Made by a program: the position numbers and the translations under genes. From Celoporthe dispersa (Eukaryota; Ascomycota; Sordariomycetes; Diaporthales; Cryphonectriaceae), in the NCBI GenBank assembly GCA_016584495.1, contig WAID01000012.1:1240001-1304000 (forward strand): a DNA stretch of 64,000 nt, in the 5' to 3' direction. The notes beneath the pieces are model-generated. The model was given only the letters and a program-made list of their open reading frames with translations, did no database searches and was not told the DNA's origin. Below, one piece after another: positions 11,080-21,639 of the stretch. Within the stretch, counting starts at the first letter, position 1. Each line of letters opens with the position of its first letter.

Positions 11080-14000
11080 ATGTCGGACGAGGAGCCTTCG
11101 GGTCGAGCGGCTAAGCGCCGCAAGATGTCGCTGGCCTCAGATCTGCCTGCCCTCAACCTCGGTTCGACTTCGACTGTCGTCGTCCATCTGGCGACCACCG
11201 CGTCCGCGTCCAAGATCCCCTGCCCGACTCACCACGATCAGTCGCTTCATCGAGTGTCCTTCAGAGCTGCAGCGGTTCAGACACCAAAGATGTCGACCGA
11301 GATCTCGATACTTCCAATGTCGTCGCCGTCGATCCGAAAACCACTACCTCCGCGTCTGACCCCGCCATGCCAGACTCACCGCGATCAGTCGCGTCATCGG
11401 GCGGTCGCCAAGGCTGCGACGATACGGGTGCCAATGTCATTGACCGAGCTCCCGATACTTCGAACGGCAGCGCCGATTCACCAACCACTGCTTCAGCGGC
11501 CGATACCCCTCTGCCAGATTCACCGCGATCAACTACTCCATCAGGCGGCTCTCAGGGCGGCGACGACGGAGATGCCGAGGTGGTCGACGAGGACCTTGAC
11601 GCCGCCCTGGTAGACACGGCCCAGGTATCGAAGCGTGCCTCCAGGCGTGCCATGAAGCGTGCCAGGAAGCAAGCCAGGAAGAAAGCCGAGGAGGAAGCCA
11701 GGGTGCGAGCCAGGGAGCGAGCCTGGGAGCGATTCCTCCAAAGCCCCACGCCCCGCTACCCTGCTTGGCCTGCCGACCGTATCCCCGTGGAGATATACAA
11801 CTCGATCATCCAATACCTCTCCCGCAAGGATGTCCAGAGCATGCGTTGTGTGAACCACGAGTTCGACTTCAAACTCTCAGAGGCCTACTTCAACGTCGTG
11901 GTCGTGCCTTTCCGTCACGAGTTTGAGTCGGTCTACGGCGCCTTGAACGTCACACCACACCGTAGCGTGGGGAAGGTGAGCTTGGTGTTCAAGAGCGCCC
12001 AGCTCGAGGGGTCAACTCAGGAGGCGGACCTCGCCCGCAGCCCCTTCCGCCCATCGACGCCGACCTGGAAGACGACAAGTTCGTAATCTCGGGTGGCCAC
12101 CGCGTCTTCCAGGAATTTGGCGACAGGATGCGGAAATTCGCCCTCGCCCTCGAGGTAAACGAGCGCGACCTGGCTTACCCGCCCCTCAAGATCAACCAGG
12201 AGATTATCAGTGCGCCCTGGGGTCTCTACCGCTGGCCCACCACGAGTTACCAACGGTACCCGCAGCTCGAAGGCCTGGAGCAGCTGGCAGACGAGACCGG
12301 GTACATGAAGAAGGCGTTCCAGCACCTCGACAAGGTCACGGACATTGGCATTTCGTGCGATGCCGGACTGGGCTGGCTGCACGGCCCCGATGCCAACCCA
12401 TACATGTCTTCTGGCGGCCCGGCCGTCTTCAGGCCTACTGCTTATGGCGATGGCACACCACCTGACTTTGGTATGCCTTTGTATCTCACCCGCCGGGAGG
12501 AGACCTGTCTCCCAGCCTCAAGATGCTCAGGCAGATGGCATTGAACGCGGGTTACTCCCGGAGGAGTGGCCTCGCGTGGTCTGGCGCCTTCTCGAGGATG
12601 AGGGCCGCGAGGGTGTAATCGAGTGGGTTGACGTGGAGCAGCCTGATGGCCAGATTGTCCGCACGCGCCTTGCCACGCTCGAGGTCGACGAGCTTACCAG
12701 CAGGCGATTGATCCTTGAGCACATCGAGAGCGCGATCCTCCTCGATGATCTGGCTCGGGCTACCAGCGCCCCGGAGTCACAGGCGGCACCCGGCCTCAAT
12801 CCCGCCAACCTCACTACGGCGCAGACGGAGATGCTGCTGGAGCTGGAGTGGGCTCACCGCGCCCTCATGCAATCGTACCGTATTGCCGTCATGGACAACA
12901 AGGATACGTTCCAGAATCTCCGCCAGCTCACCATCGCACGGTGCTCTGGCTGCCACGTCGAGACATGGTGCAACTACTTGTTCTGGGAGACCATGACCTG
13001 CATTGAGACAGTTCACCTGGGCGTCATCCCTGACTGGCGTGAGGTCCACAAGGAACCCGATGGCGAGATCACCAAGAGTCGTAAATCCCCACTTAGCACC
13101 TGCAGAGCTGTCTTCAGGCTCCTCCAGGACTACATCGGCGAGCAGGCCAACATCAAACATGTCTCCTTTGAGTGGGTCTGCGGCGGCGAGTATGCCATGG
13201 GCAAGAGCCAGCGTGATCGCTACATCCTGCCAGCTCCTGTCCTTTCCAGAATCGACCACATGGTCTCTGTTCACCATGTGATGGAGCCAGGTGATGTTCT
13301 CCACCTTCCCTATGTGCAGAAGCTGTCCCTCAAGAACTGCTGGTTTGCCCCACACGTGTTCCTCCCTTCTTCAAGCACATGGGCATGGAGGATCTTGTCC
13401 AGGTCCACCTGGACTCTGTGTCTCTCTCAGGACCCCCGAGCACAGGCCCGGAGGTCAGAATCTATCCCAACACGCCTGCTGCTGACCTCAAACCTACTCA
13501 TTGGCCCTGGCCGCTCTGTGCTGGAGCTGAGCCCGGAAGCTGGTTCCACCTCCAAAACCCGCTTGATGACACCCCAACCCTGCATGGACATGGCTCCCTG
13601 GTGCTGCTGGACATGTGCCTGGTGCCGGCGGCGCTGGTGGTGGCGTTGTCCCCATGCAGCTAGCAGCTCCCCTCAGCCTGCAGCTGTCCCGCCATTCCAC
13701 ATGGGAGGGCCCAGGCGGCACCTCACGCAGCTGCCATCGCAGTGAACTCGGATGTTCCTCCCATCCTGAACGAGGTGCCTGTGTACCCTCTTCGGTGGCG
13801 TGGCTGGTCCTGGCCCCACGTCCTGGCCCAGCTTGGTCTGGCACCAACAGCTATTCGACTGCTCAACAATGCTGCCGGAGGTCGGGAGTATCTGCACTTT
13901 CTAGACAGTCTCGAGTCTGCTTTCATGCAGAACCTGTCCCGCGTGTTCCGGGGCCGGGAGGATAAGCAGAGCCTCCAGGCCATGACTTTCAAGTCCTGCG

Positions 14001-14808
14001 GCTATGTCCTCGTCGACACCCCTCCATCAACAATTGGAAGATCATCCCAGACTATCCAATCCATGTCAAGCACACTGAGAGCCTGGTTGACTCGCTGAGG
14101 GACTTGGACCACAGGATGCTGAATTCCACCGACAGCCTGCTCGCCAAGGTCATGCCTCACATAAATGAGAAGGAGAGATACCAGATGCGGACTGTCTTTG
14201 GCTTTGGCTTTGGCTGGAAGGGTTACGTCCATGACACCATGATCCAGGCTGCTGCCGCCGATGGCAATCCCAACCCCGGCCAGGGACGCTTCTCTGGCCG
14301 GGCGACGAAAGTCCCCAGACCCCTCGACGCGGACGAAGAGGTTCAGCTTGAGTTGATGCAGCTCACTTCGCGCGGCCCCTAGGAGGACCTGAACGATAGT
14401 GACGGCGACTATTGGATGTACACGGACGACGACGAGGAGGAGAATCACGGTATTACTGGTGCTGATGGACACGAGGACTTTGACGATGACAATGCTTCGG
14501 GTCATTTCGTCCCAATTCCGCAGCTTGTACCCTTCATCAGCGGCAACCCCGTTGATGAAGGTGAAGACAACTCGGATACACTTTTCAATGACGGTCTCGG
14601 CGGTTGGGGTAGCGCAGCTCTGGCTTCGCTCGAAGCCTTGGCCGCGCCTCCGGCGGCTTCGGTCGATGCTTGGGCCCCAGCTTCGCACGGTGACTGGGGC
14701 GAACCTCCAGCTCTCAATGATGGCGATGATGGCGATGATGGAGCCTCGGACAGCGCAGCTCCAGCTTCGGACACGGCAGCTTCAGGCCCGCCTCACAGCG
14801 TTTGGTGA
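11080..14808 (+). pseudogene. F-box protein gene, multiple frame breaks and two stops
   Basis: Long F-box-type protein (about 1245 codons), probably a substrate receptor of an SCF ubiquitin ligase. The F-box lies near 11770-11880: P-V-E-I-Y-N-S-I-I-Q-Y-L-S-R-K-D-V-Q-S-M-R-C-V. It is preceded by a basic Arg/Lys/Ala helix (11640-11740) and three degenerate repeats of about 48 residues containing P-D-S-P-R-S (11200-11600). Downstream is a long region with W-C-N-Y-L-F-W-E and other features typical of fungal F-box proteins, then an acidic Asp/Glu tail. Coding is continuous if one base is restored at about 11214, 12020, 12495, 12549, 13364 and 14024; all but 11214 are G or C runs of two or three. 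Two TAG codons remain in the final frame (13661-13663 and 14380-14382). These are not base losses, so the gene may truly be inactive, or may end at 14382, or may contain an unrecognised intron. Start chosen after the leader intron. Confidence 0.65.
11200..11610 (+). repeat. Three degenerate ~48-residue coding repeats
   Basis: Within the F-box gene, three consecutive units each begin T-T-(A/T)-S-A then P-(L/M)-P-D-S-P-R-S, followed by a Ser/Gly linker and an Asp-rich stretch. The units are recognisable in protein but diverged in DNA, pointing to an old internal triplication in a disordered N-terminal region. The first copy straddles the frame break near 11214; matching it to the other two is what locates that break. 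Confidence 0.65.
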
Positions 14809-16784
14809 GTGAGGAACCAAGCCGGAGACCAAGTCATTGGGAAGACGATACCGAACAGCCTAGCAACTCCTCTACATTGTTCACCGGCCGTCGAGGACTG
14901 TGTTGTGGTCTCATCAGGAGCCTTCTGACTAGACCTGGTCGCAGCACCTTGGCATGTTGACTTATCGGGAGTCGACCGTGTCCTTCGGCAACTCAGCCTC
15001 ACATGTCCGACATGTTGCACCAACAACAGCAGTGTTTTTCTCTTTGGTTCCGGTTTTACTGCAGAAAGGCCCCGGAAGCCTAGGAGTGGTGGAAGCTACC
15101 TGGAAGGGCACTTATGCCCTGATGTACCACAAGTGGTTGGATTTCAAGTCCACGGGTGGCTTTGCAACACCAGTATCTGCGGCTTTTATGTCTTGTTTTT
15201 TGTTTTATTTGTTTTTATTTGTTCACCCCTTTGTTGTTCTTTCTTTCCTGCTCCCTGGCGTTCTGGATGCCATCGTGGATTAGGGCAATGTTGGCCTATG
15301 GCGGCCCTTACTTGGTCTACGGAATTTGCATTCCCTGCGATATTGACATCGTAAGGGCGGAAGGACCTTTTTCTTGTTTTTGTCTTGCCCTTTTTCCTCT
15401 CCTTCTGTCATAGGGCTTTCTGGATGCCTTTATGAAGGAGGGCAATGTTGGCCTATGGCGGCCCTTCTACTTGGTCTACGGCATTACATTCCCTGCGATA
15501 TCGACATCGCAAGGGCGGGAGGACCTTTTCTTGTTTCTTTCTTTTTGTCTTCCTTCCTTGTTCTCTCACCTTCCTCCACAGGGCGTTCTGGCTGCCTTCA
15601 TGAGGGAGAGCAGTGTTGTTGGGCTATGGTGGCCCTTACTTGACCTACAGCATGGATTGCATTCCTGCGATGTTAAATATCGCAAGGGTGGGAGGGCAGT
15701 CTGTTTTTAAGCATATGGAAACTCTCTCAGCAGCAATCACGGCGTTTATCAGAATGGAGGTTCGGATTTGCCCCACATGTCAGGCGGCAACGGGGCGTTT
15801 TCTGAGGATACCGGAGCATACAAAGGTCATAACAATGAGGGGCTGCCTATGTCAGGATCTGTTGATGGATCGTCAAAAAACTTGTGTACAATTACGACTC
15901 ACTTCTTTCTCTAGATGAAGGAAAACTGAATATGAAATGACTCTATTATGAACCACTGCTACTTTTGCAACCCTGAGGCTAGGACAAAAGGCTGCCCCTC
16001 TAGGTTGCAGAGCAAGGATGTCTAGTGCCCTTCGTCGAGGAGGATCCTGTCTGTCTGTTTACACGCAGCACATGTGGTCAAGCATGGATGGAGGGAGGGG
16101 TTCTCAGCAATGCACACCTCCCTGTCCATGGGCAGGGGGAAGGGAAGCAGGCCTGATGTGAACACTTGACTCATGGGGGACAAACACCGAGATGGCCTAC
16201 CTACTTGTAGGATCAGGATGGACCTATTGGGGTCAACTTAGGTATGTAGGTTGGTGGTGCTCGTAGTGGTAGCATTGGCTATGTAGTCTGGGCACATTAA
16301 TGGATTTGGGGGAGGGAAATCCAGTGGGGATGGACTTGGGTGCTAGGACCAGAGCACAAATTAAGAAGCATGTGAATTTTCTCGCAAAACACTTCTTACC
16401 ATGGTCTGCTTGCTGTTTGCAGATGAAAGGAGTACATCTCCAGAGCCATCTCAGTCAGTACCTGACATGAGGACCACTCTGCTGCCTTCAACCCTGCCTG
16501 GAACACTTGATTCTGCACAAATGATCTTTGTGGTATTGGGAAATTTCATTCGTGAATTTTATCCGCTTTGTGTGGATATTTTCTTTTCGCACGCCAGACC
16601 GTTTCTGACCCGAAATGCCATGCCTCAATACACCGGTCCCAGAAAAAGCGAAGCCGTTCCCTTTGCACAAAGTCCATTTGTTGTGAATTGCTCCCGCCCC
16701 ACCTTAAAATCAGCAGTGACCGACCGACAAGCCCATCACGGCGCCGCTACCATCGAAGACCACCGCCTCTGGTTGACAGAGAAT
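14809..16784. other. Interval with repeats, no confirmed gene
   Basis: Between the F-box gene and the L17 gene. An acceptor-like sequence at 15063 is followed by an open stretch reading G-V-V-E-A-T-W-K-G-T-Y-A-L-M-Y-H-K-W (about 15085-15140). Together with the tandem repeats at 15240-15700 this may be the remains of a multi-exon gene, but no complete frame can be built. 15920-16780 shows nothing coding and includes the L17 3' UTR. Confidence 0.4.
15240..15700 (+). repeat. Tandem repeat, three copies of ~157-168 bp
   Basis: Three head-to-tail copies. The landmark GGCAATGTTGGCCTATGGCGG recurs at about 15284 and 15441, and a diverged version at about 15611. Each copy holds an exon-like segment reading roughly G-(V/F)-L-D-A-F-M-(K/R)-E-G-N-V-G-L-W-R-P, followed by GGGCGG(G/A)AGG and a strongly pyrimidine-rich tract ending in CATAG or CACAG, like an intron with its acceptor. 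Copy 1 carries a TAG within the exon-like part. I recognise no family, and no transposon ends are seen. Confidence 0.8.
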
Positions 16785-17803
16785 TTAGGCGGCGGCGATG
16801 GCCTGCGCACGCGCGAACCGCGCTGCCTGGAGTTCAGGCGCTCCTCGCGAGCGACAACAGCATCGGACTTCTGGACAACCTCCTCGGCCTCGGTGAGGAT
16901 CAGCTCGATGTGGCAAGGGTTGGACATGTAGGGGTTGATCTAGACGACAGTGTCAGCAAGATGAGCTAGTCGAAGTTCGTGGGGCGTCCCTTGGATTGAA
17001 CTTCGGTTCAGACGTACACGACCGTGGGCACGGTAGGTTCGGCGGCGCTGCTTAGGAGCCTGGTTGACTTGGATGTGCTTGACGACAAGGGCACCGGTGT
17101 CGAGGCCCTTGGCATCAGCGTTGGACTCGGCGTTCTTCAGAAGCTGCAGGAGGAACTCGGCAGACTTGACGGGCCACCGGGCGCGAGAGACACCCCACTG
17201 CTTGCCTGTTTGTCGTCATCAGTCAGCCTCACGTCGCTTCTTCATAATAATAATGATGATCGCATCGTCCATGATCGCCTGTAACGTAGTCCCACAACCC
17301 TTTCAGACGCTGTCCAGGGTTCCCTCCTCTTGACCATGCGTACTTTTCTCCCCGGCAGACTTTCATTTCCAATCCCCATCATGTCTCGTACAAAATCGCA
17401 TTCGTGGGATAAATCGTACCTTGGGCAGTACGGCCGATGGAGCCAGCGTAGCGGCGCATGGGGACAGCCTCCTTCTTCTCCTTGACATTCTCAAGGAACT
17501 TGACGGCGCGCTGCAGCTTCCAGCCGTTGATGGCCTGGGCGGTCTCGCGGGTGTTCTTGAACGAAACTCGGAGGTAGGCACCGCGGGCCTTGGCCGACTT
17601 GGACGGCGCAATCTCAGTAGCGGCGTATCGAACCTGTTTGTCGAGAAGCAGAACGTGTCAGCCCTCGAGACTATCCTCAAGCACGTCGTCGTCCCCCATC
17701 TTCGCAATTGCCCATCGCAGTTTTCTCCACTCTAACAATCCTTGGGCATGGGTCGTAATCGCTCGAATTCGAAAATCGCAACAACGAGGGTGCAACTCAC
17801 CAT
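16785..17803 (-). CDS. rpl17: 60S ribosomal protein L17 (uL22)
   Basis: Structural protein of the large cytosolic ribosomal subunit (uL22 family, lining the peptide exit tunnel). Exons on the minus strand: 17803-17801 (ATG only), 17633-17420, 17205-17018, 16939-16785; introns of 167, 214 and 78 bp, all GT...AG. The protein (186 residues) starts M-V-R-Y-A-A-T-E-I-A-P-S-K-S-A-K-A-R-G and contains V-S-F-K-N-T-R-E-T-A-Q-A-I, M-R-R-Y-A-G-S-I-G-R-T-A-Q and N-P-Y-M-S-N-P-C-H-I-E-L-I-L-T-E. The end is shifted by a single lost base in the run at 16802-16803. Restoring it gives V-R-R-A-I-A-A-A-stop at 16785-16787 and a 561-nt in-frame CDS; as printed the frame runs past. It is transcribed divergently from fibrillarin. 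Since the gene is essential, the break is almost certainly a sequence error. Confidence 0.95.
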
Positions 17804-18310
17804 CTTGACGAATTGGGTGTGGAGATGGTATCGGGGGTTGTTGATTGAGAGAGGTCGTCTCGGTCTGGGCTGGCCAACAAAATTTAGACGGGGTTGCTCG
17901 AGGTTGCCGCTACTGAAAATCCTTGGGAAAGTGCGGCCCAATTTCAGATCACGTGCAACCTTCACGGCAGGCGCCGCGAAGCAGAGACTGGAACTAACTG
18001 CGGGCGGCCTTTCCCTGTCAGATGACATAAGCGGAACTCGGTAAATCCATTTTTGCGAACAGCCAACCAGAGGTCAGAATTAGACCCCCACCTGGTCCCA
18101 GCAGGCGGCAAGGGTGTGGGGAGTACCCAGGTACCTTTCTTAGGCTTAGGTCCCTACCTCGAAATTTTTCAACTTTTTTTCTACTCGGCGAGCTTCTGCA
18201 ACATCAGTAAATTCCACTAAAGGGTATTCACCACACCTACCCTTTACAGCTCTCTCCAAATCGAACTCAAAATCTATCCAACATCTTTGTTGTCAAATTT
18301 CTAAACAGCA
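17804..18310. promoter_or_regulatory. Shared L17/fibrillarin promoter region
   Basis: A 507-bp interval between two divergent ribosome-biogenesis start codons. It contains GAAATTTTTCA at 18161-18171, matching the RRPE motif (TGAAAAATTTC on the other strand) known from ribosome-biogenesis promoters in yeasts. The motif is followed by a T-rich run. No PAC box (GCGATGAG) was seen. Co-regulation is inferred from position and this motif only. Confidence 0.6.
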
Positions 18311-19528
18311 ATGGGTTTCGCGCCGAGAGGACGTGGTGGTGACCGTGGTGGTCGCGGAGGTGGCTTCCGTGGTGGTGATCGAGGTGGCCGCGGCGGTGGC
18401 AGAGGTGGTGGCAGCTTCCGCGGTGGTGACCGAGGTGAGACTGAAATTCGTGTTGCTGAAAAATCATGTAACGCCATTAACTGACGTTGAACCAGGCGGT
18501 CGTGGAGGTGGCAGGGGCCGTGGCGGCCCTCCTGGCCGTGGTGGACGCGGAGGTGCTCGTGGAGGTCGTGGAGGTGCCAGGGCGGTGCTGGTGGAAAGAA
18601 GATGATTGTGGTACGTCTAGCTTTCTCTTCCTTCGACGGGTTGGAGCTTGTGTTGAAGGGTTGCTTACATGCCATCTTTGCAGGAACCCCACCGTCACGG
18701 AGGTGTCTTCGTCGTCCGCGGTGGCAAGGAAGACCTCCTGGCCACTGCCAACCTGACCCCGGGCGAGAGTGTCTACAACGAGAAGCGCGTCGCGATCGAG
18801 AATGCGAAGAGCCAGGACGGCACCACGACCAAGACCGAATACCGCATCTGGAACCCCTTCCGATCGAAGTTGGCTGCTGGCATCCTCGGTGGTCTCGAGA
18901 CCATCTACATCAAGCCTGGTTCCAAGGCTCTCTATCTCGGTGCTGCTTCTGGTACCTCCGTCTCCCACGTCGCCGACATCGTCGGACCTACTGGCACCGT
19001 CTACGCTGTCGAGTTTTCCCACCGGTCTGGTCGTGACCTCATCAACATGGCCACCCGCCGCACAAACGTTGTTCCCATCGTCGAGGATGCCAGACAACCC
19101 CTCAAGTACCGCATGCTCGTCGACATGGTTGACTTCATCTTCGCAGAGTATGTCAAGGTTCCTCAATATCGGATTGCGGTGGACAGAATAACTAACGAAA
19201 CATAGTGTTGCCCAACCCGACCAAGCCAGAATCGTCGCTCTGAATGCCAAGCTCTTCCTGAAGCAGGGTGGTGGCATGCTCATCTCCATCAAGGCGAACT
19301 GTATCGACTCGACTGCGCCACCTGAGCAGGTCTTTGCCCAGGAGGTGGAGAAGCTGAGATCGGAGAAGTTCTTCCCCAAGGAGCAGCTGACCCTGGAGCC
19401 CTACGAGAGAGATCACGCCGTAGGTTAAACCTCTTCTGGCATACATTTTGAAAGCATGTCACATCATGTCACTAACAACCAAACAGATGGTGTCCGCAGT
19501 CTACCGGCAGAAGGAGTTTGTGGAGTAG
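18311..19528 (+). CDS. nop1: Fibrillarin, rRNA 2'-O-methyltransferase
   Basis: Nucleolar catalytic subunit of box C/D snoRNPs, which methylate ribose 2'-OH groups of pre-rRNA using S-adenosylmethionine. Exons: 18311-18434, 18496-18610, 18684-19147, 19206-19419, 19487-19528; 319 residues after correction. Residues 1-75 form a Gly-Arg-rich (GAR) domain with many R-G-G repeats. Then come E-P-H-R-H-G-G-V-F (81-89), the SAM-binding loop L-Y-L-G-A-A-S-G-T-S-V-S-H (163-175), Y-A-V-E-F-S (187-192), and the ending M-V-S-A-V-Y-R-Q-K-E-F. The GGG at 18580-18582 must have lost one G: as printed the frame hits TGA just before the intron at 18611, whereas one added G gives G-G-A-G-G-K-K-M-I-V-E-P-H and a 960-nt in-frame CDS. 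Since fibrillarin is essential, this is a sequence error. The intron-4 branch ACTAAC is at about 19471. Confidence 0.96.
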
Positions 19529-20394
19529 GCTAATGACGGTTCCGCGGAGGCGCGCTCCTCTTCCTTTGCGATTTTATGATTCAGGATGTTTCTTCGGTTG
19601 GAGGGCTTTTTCATATCTCGATTCGGCAACGGCGAATGACGGCGTTCTAAGGGCATCATCAGGCTTTTCTTACGTGTAAATGCAACACGTGTGTGATACT
19701 TCGTCCGCCGAGGGCTCGGTAGATCAAAAAATGCTGGAGATATCCTGTGAGTTAGTGAAGTTGTATTGTTACCGCGGGCCTCGAACTGGACCTGTGAACG
19801 GTAGCGCTGCTCGGTGCGTTGTGCTTGTAGCGATCACCAGGCCAGGCATATCTGGACAGAGGCTATGATACTGCTAGGTATCTGTCCTCAGATCAGTTCG
19901 TTTAAAAAGTCCAACAAGCTGCCGGTGCGAGCTTTTGAAGTCCCAAGCATCTTGGGCCACTTCACGTCGCTAAGTCTACGACCACGCCCCATGGACCCAT
20001 TTACAAACTCTTATATAGTAGTCCCTGTATGCTAGGTTGGCTCACAATAATGAATAGTGTTCTCATATTTCAAAAGACTGGGGAAAAGTAGCTTATTTCT
20101 CGATGGGAGGTCGACAGATCATCACCTGCCCATTCGTACAAGCCCTGTATCTCCGTACCATCTCGCTGCCAATACTAAAGGAATAAAAGCACAATGTGCT
20201 GCTTTCCTGGTGTCCAACCCGCATTTGCAATACTATTCTTTTTATACTCTTTGCCGCTTATTTCAGTTCCTCAGCACTCATGCGACGCCCAGACATATTG
20301 ACAAGAGCACCTCCACAACGTAGCACTGTTATCCCATCTCTCCCACCGAGTAGGGACGAGGAGGACTCCGAAACCAAGTACACAGGTGTACCTC
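19529..20394. other. Intergenic, convergent 3' ends
   Basis: About 870 bp between the end of fibrillarin and the end of the cysteine-rich gene on the opposite strand. It contains the two 3' UTRs; AT-rich stretches near 20040-20060 and 20210-20260 may hold polyadenylation signals. Nothing coding is seen. Confidence 0.5.
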
Positions 20395-20988
20395 TCACTT
20401 CAGCTCGTTCTCGCCAGATTTATGGACTCCATGCGCGTTGCTGACGTTCGTCAGACCGCTGCAGTTCGTGCAGTTGCTGCAGTTGACCATATTCTGCAAC
20501 ACAACTCCACCCGTCAGCCTCAGTTGCGTATTGTGGTCTTCACAGCATAAGGAAGGATTTCCAAGTCACTCAGCGTACCCAGCAGTCTTCCAGATTGCTG
20601 CTATTCTTGCAGTCCTGCGGTCACACGATGGTCGTTAGCGCACCCAGAACATCTCGAGCAGTAGGTTTCCCTCCCCTCCCCCAACTCTCACCCGGGTCAA
20701 CATGTCTACGAGCCGGGGAGGGGGAATACACAAGTCTGGAGCCGTTGGCACTTACGGTGCAGCCCACACAATTGCTACAACTATTAAGCTTCTCGCAATT
20801 GGTGCCTGGGAGGGCAAGTCAGTCAGACTCAGACACGAGATGCATCTTCCTGAGGTAGTCACGCGAGGAGGATTGAGGGAATGCCGAATGGGCTGATCTA
20901 GCCATGACTTACAGTTGCTGCTATTCCGGCAGTCATAGCAGTCGATCATGTTTGAGCAGTCGGTGTTGCCGTTCTCGTCGGTACCCAT
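20395..20988 (-). CDS. Small cysteine-rich repeat protein (86 aa)
   Basis: Four-exon gene of unknown function. Minus-strand exons: 20988-20913, 20805-20756, 20614-20579, 20493-20395; 261 nt in frame without correction. Introns (107, 141, 85 bp) have GTAAGT, GTAAGT and GTACGC donors; branch-like CTGACTGAC, GCTAAC and GCTGAC; and CAG acceptors. The protein starts M-G-T-D-E-N-G-N-T-D-C and has 13 Cys in about 60 residues, mostly in C-x2-C or C-x5-C spacing with Asn before Cys (S-N-C, T-N-C, N-S-C, V-N-C). The last 20 residues lack Cys and end E-N-E-L-K. No signal peptide or membrane segment is seen, so it is probably intracellular. The regular Cys/Asn repeat suggests either metal binding or a stacked-coil fold; neither is shown. 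Exons 2, 3 and 4 each carry whole repeat units, and the boundaries after exons 2 and 3 are phase 0. Confidence 0.7.
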
Positions 20989-21639
20989 GGTTACTGATGT
21001 GGAATGGAGGTATCGTACGGCTGCAACGGGAGGAAGTATTGTTTTGAGGGTCGAGGTGAGATGTTTATCTCCTTTTCAATCGTATGACTTAGAATTCACG
21101 GTTACAATCATGGAAAATACGTCGTATCATGATAATGTGAGAAGCGAGAACTTTATTATAAAGTTTTCTTTGACCGTGCCTTCTCCTCGCCGCTGCTTTG
21201 ATTCGCCCCCGCCCCCACAGCAGCAGAGAGCGCGTATCCCGAATAGTTCATGCCCGTCTGACAAAGTCGCGCACAATGACGAAATTGAATGATATTCGAA
21301 GCCCTGCACCACCCCTAACCGGACGCAAAACTCCGAGGTGCTGGCCTGGGAGGCTAGCTCGACTTAGAGGCGGATGATATCGTTATCAGATCGTCTGGAC
21401 TTGCTGGCATCTATTTAGCAGATTGGGAGGAGGGCCATGCTTCCTTTCTGTACGCGCCCTCCAGCGCGGGGGCCAAAACAGCAAGCTCTCACTCTTCCCG
21501 TCGTGTTTAGATTCTGATGTCACAAGGCATCATGGCGGCTAGTTGAAGGACAGACCTCGGTGAGGACTCTTGCTCGCCAATTGAAGACCCTCGTTCCCCT
21601 TCTCAACTGACCCTCCTTTACCAGGCCAATCTCCTTTCT

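Noticed and set aside
15240..15700. CRISPR array or transposon terminal repeats
   Set aside because: Units are adjacent, about 160 bp, with no spacers; no inverted repeats or target-site duplications are visible, and the DNA is eukaryotic.
17206..17419. Box C/D snoRNA inside L17 intron 2
   Set aside because: An imperfect C box (ATGATGG) and a CTGA about 75 nt later are present, but there is no pairing terminal stem and the C box lacks its final A.
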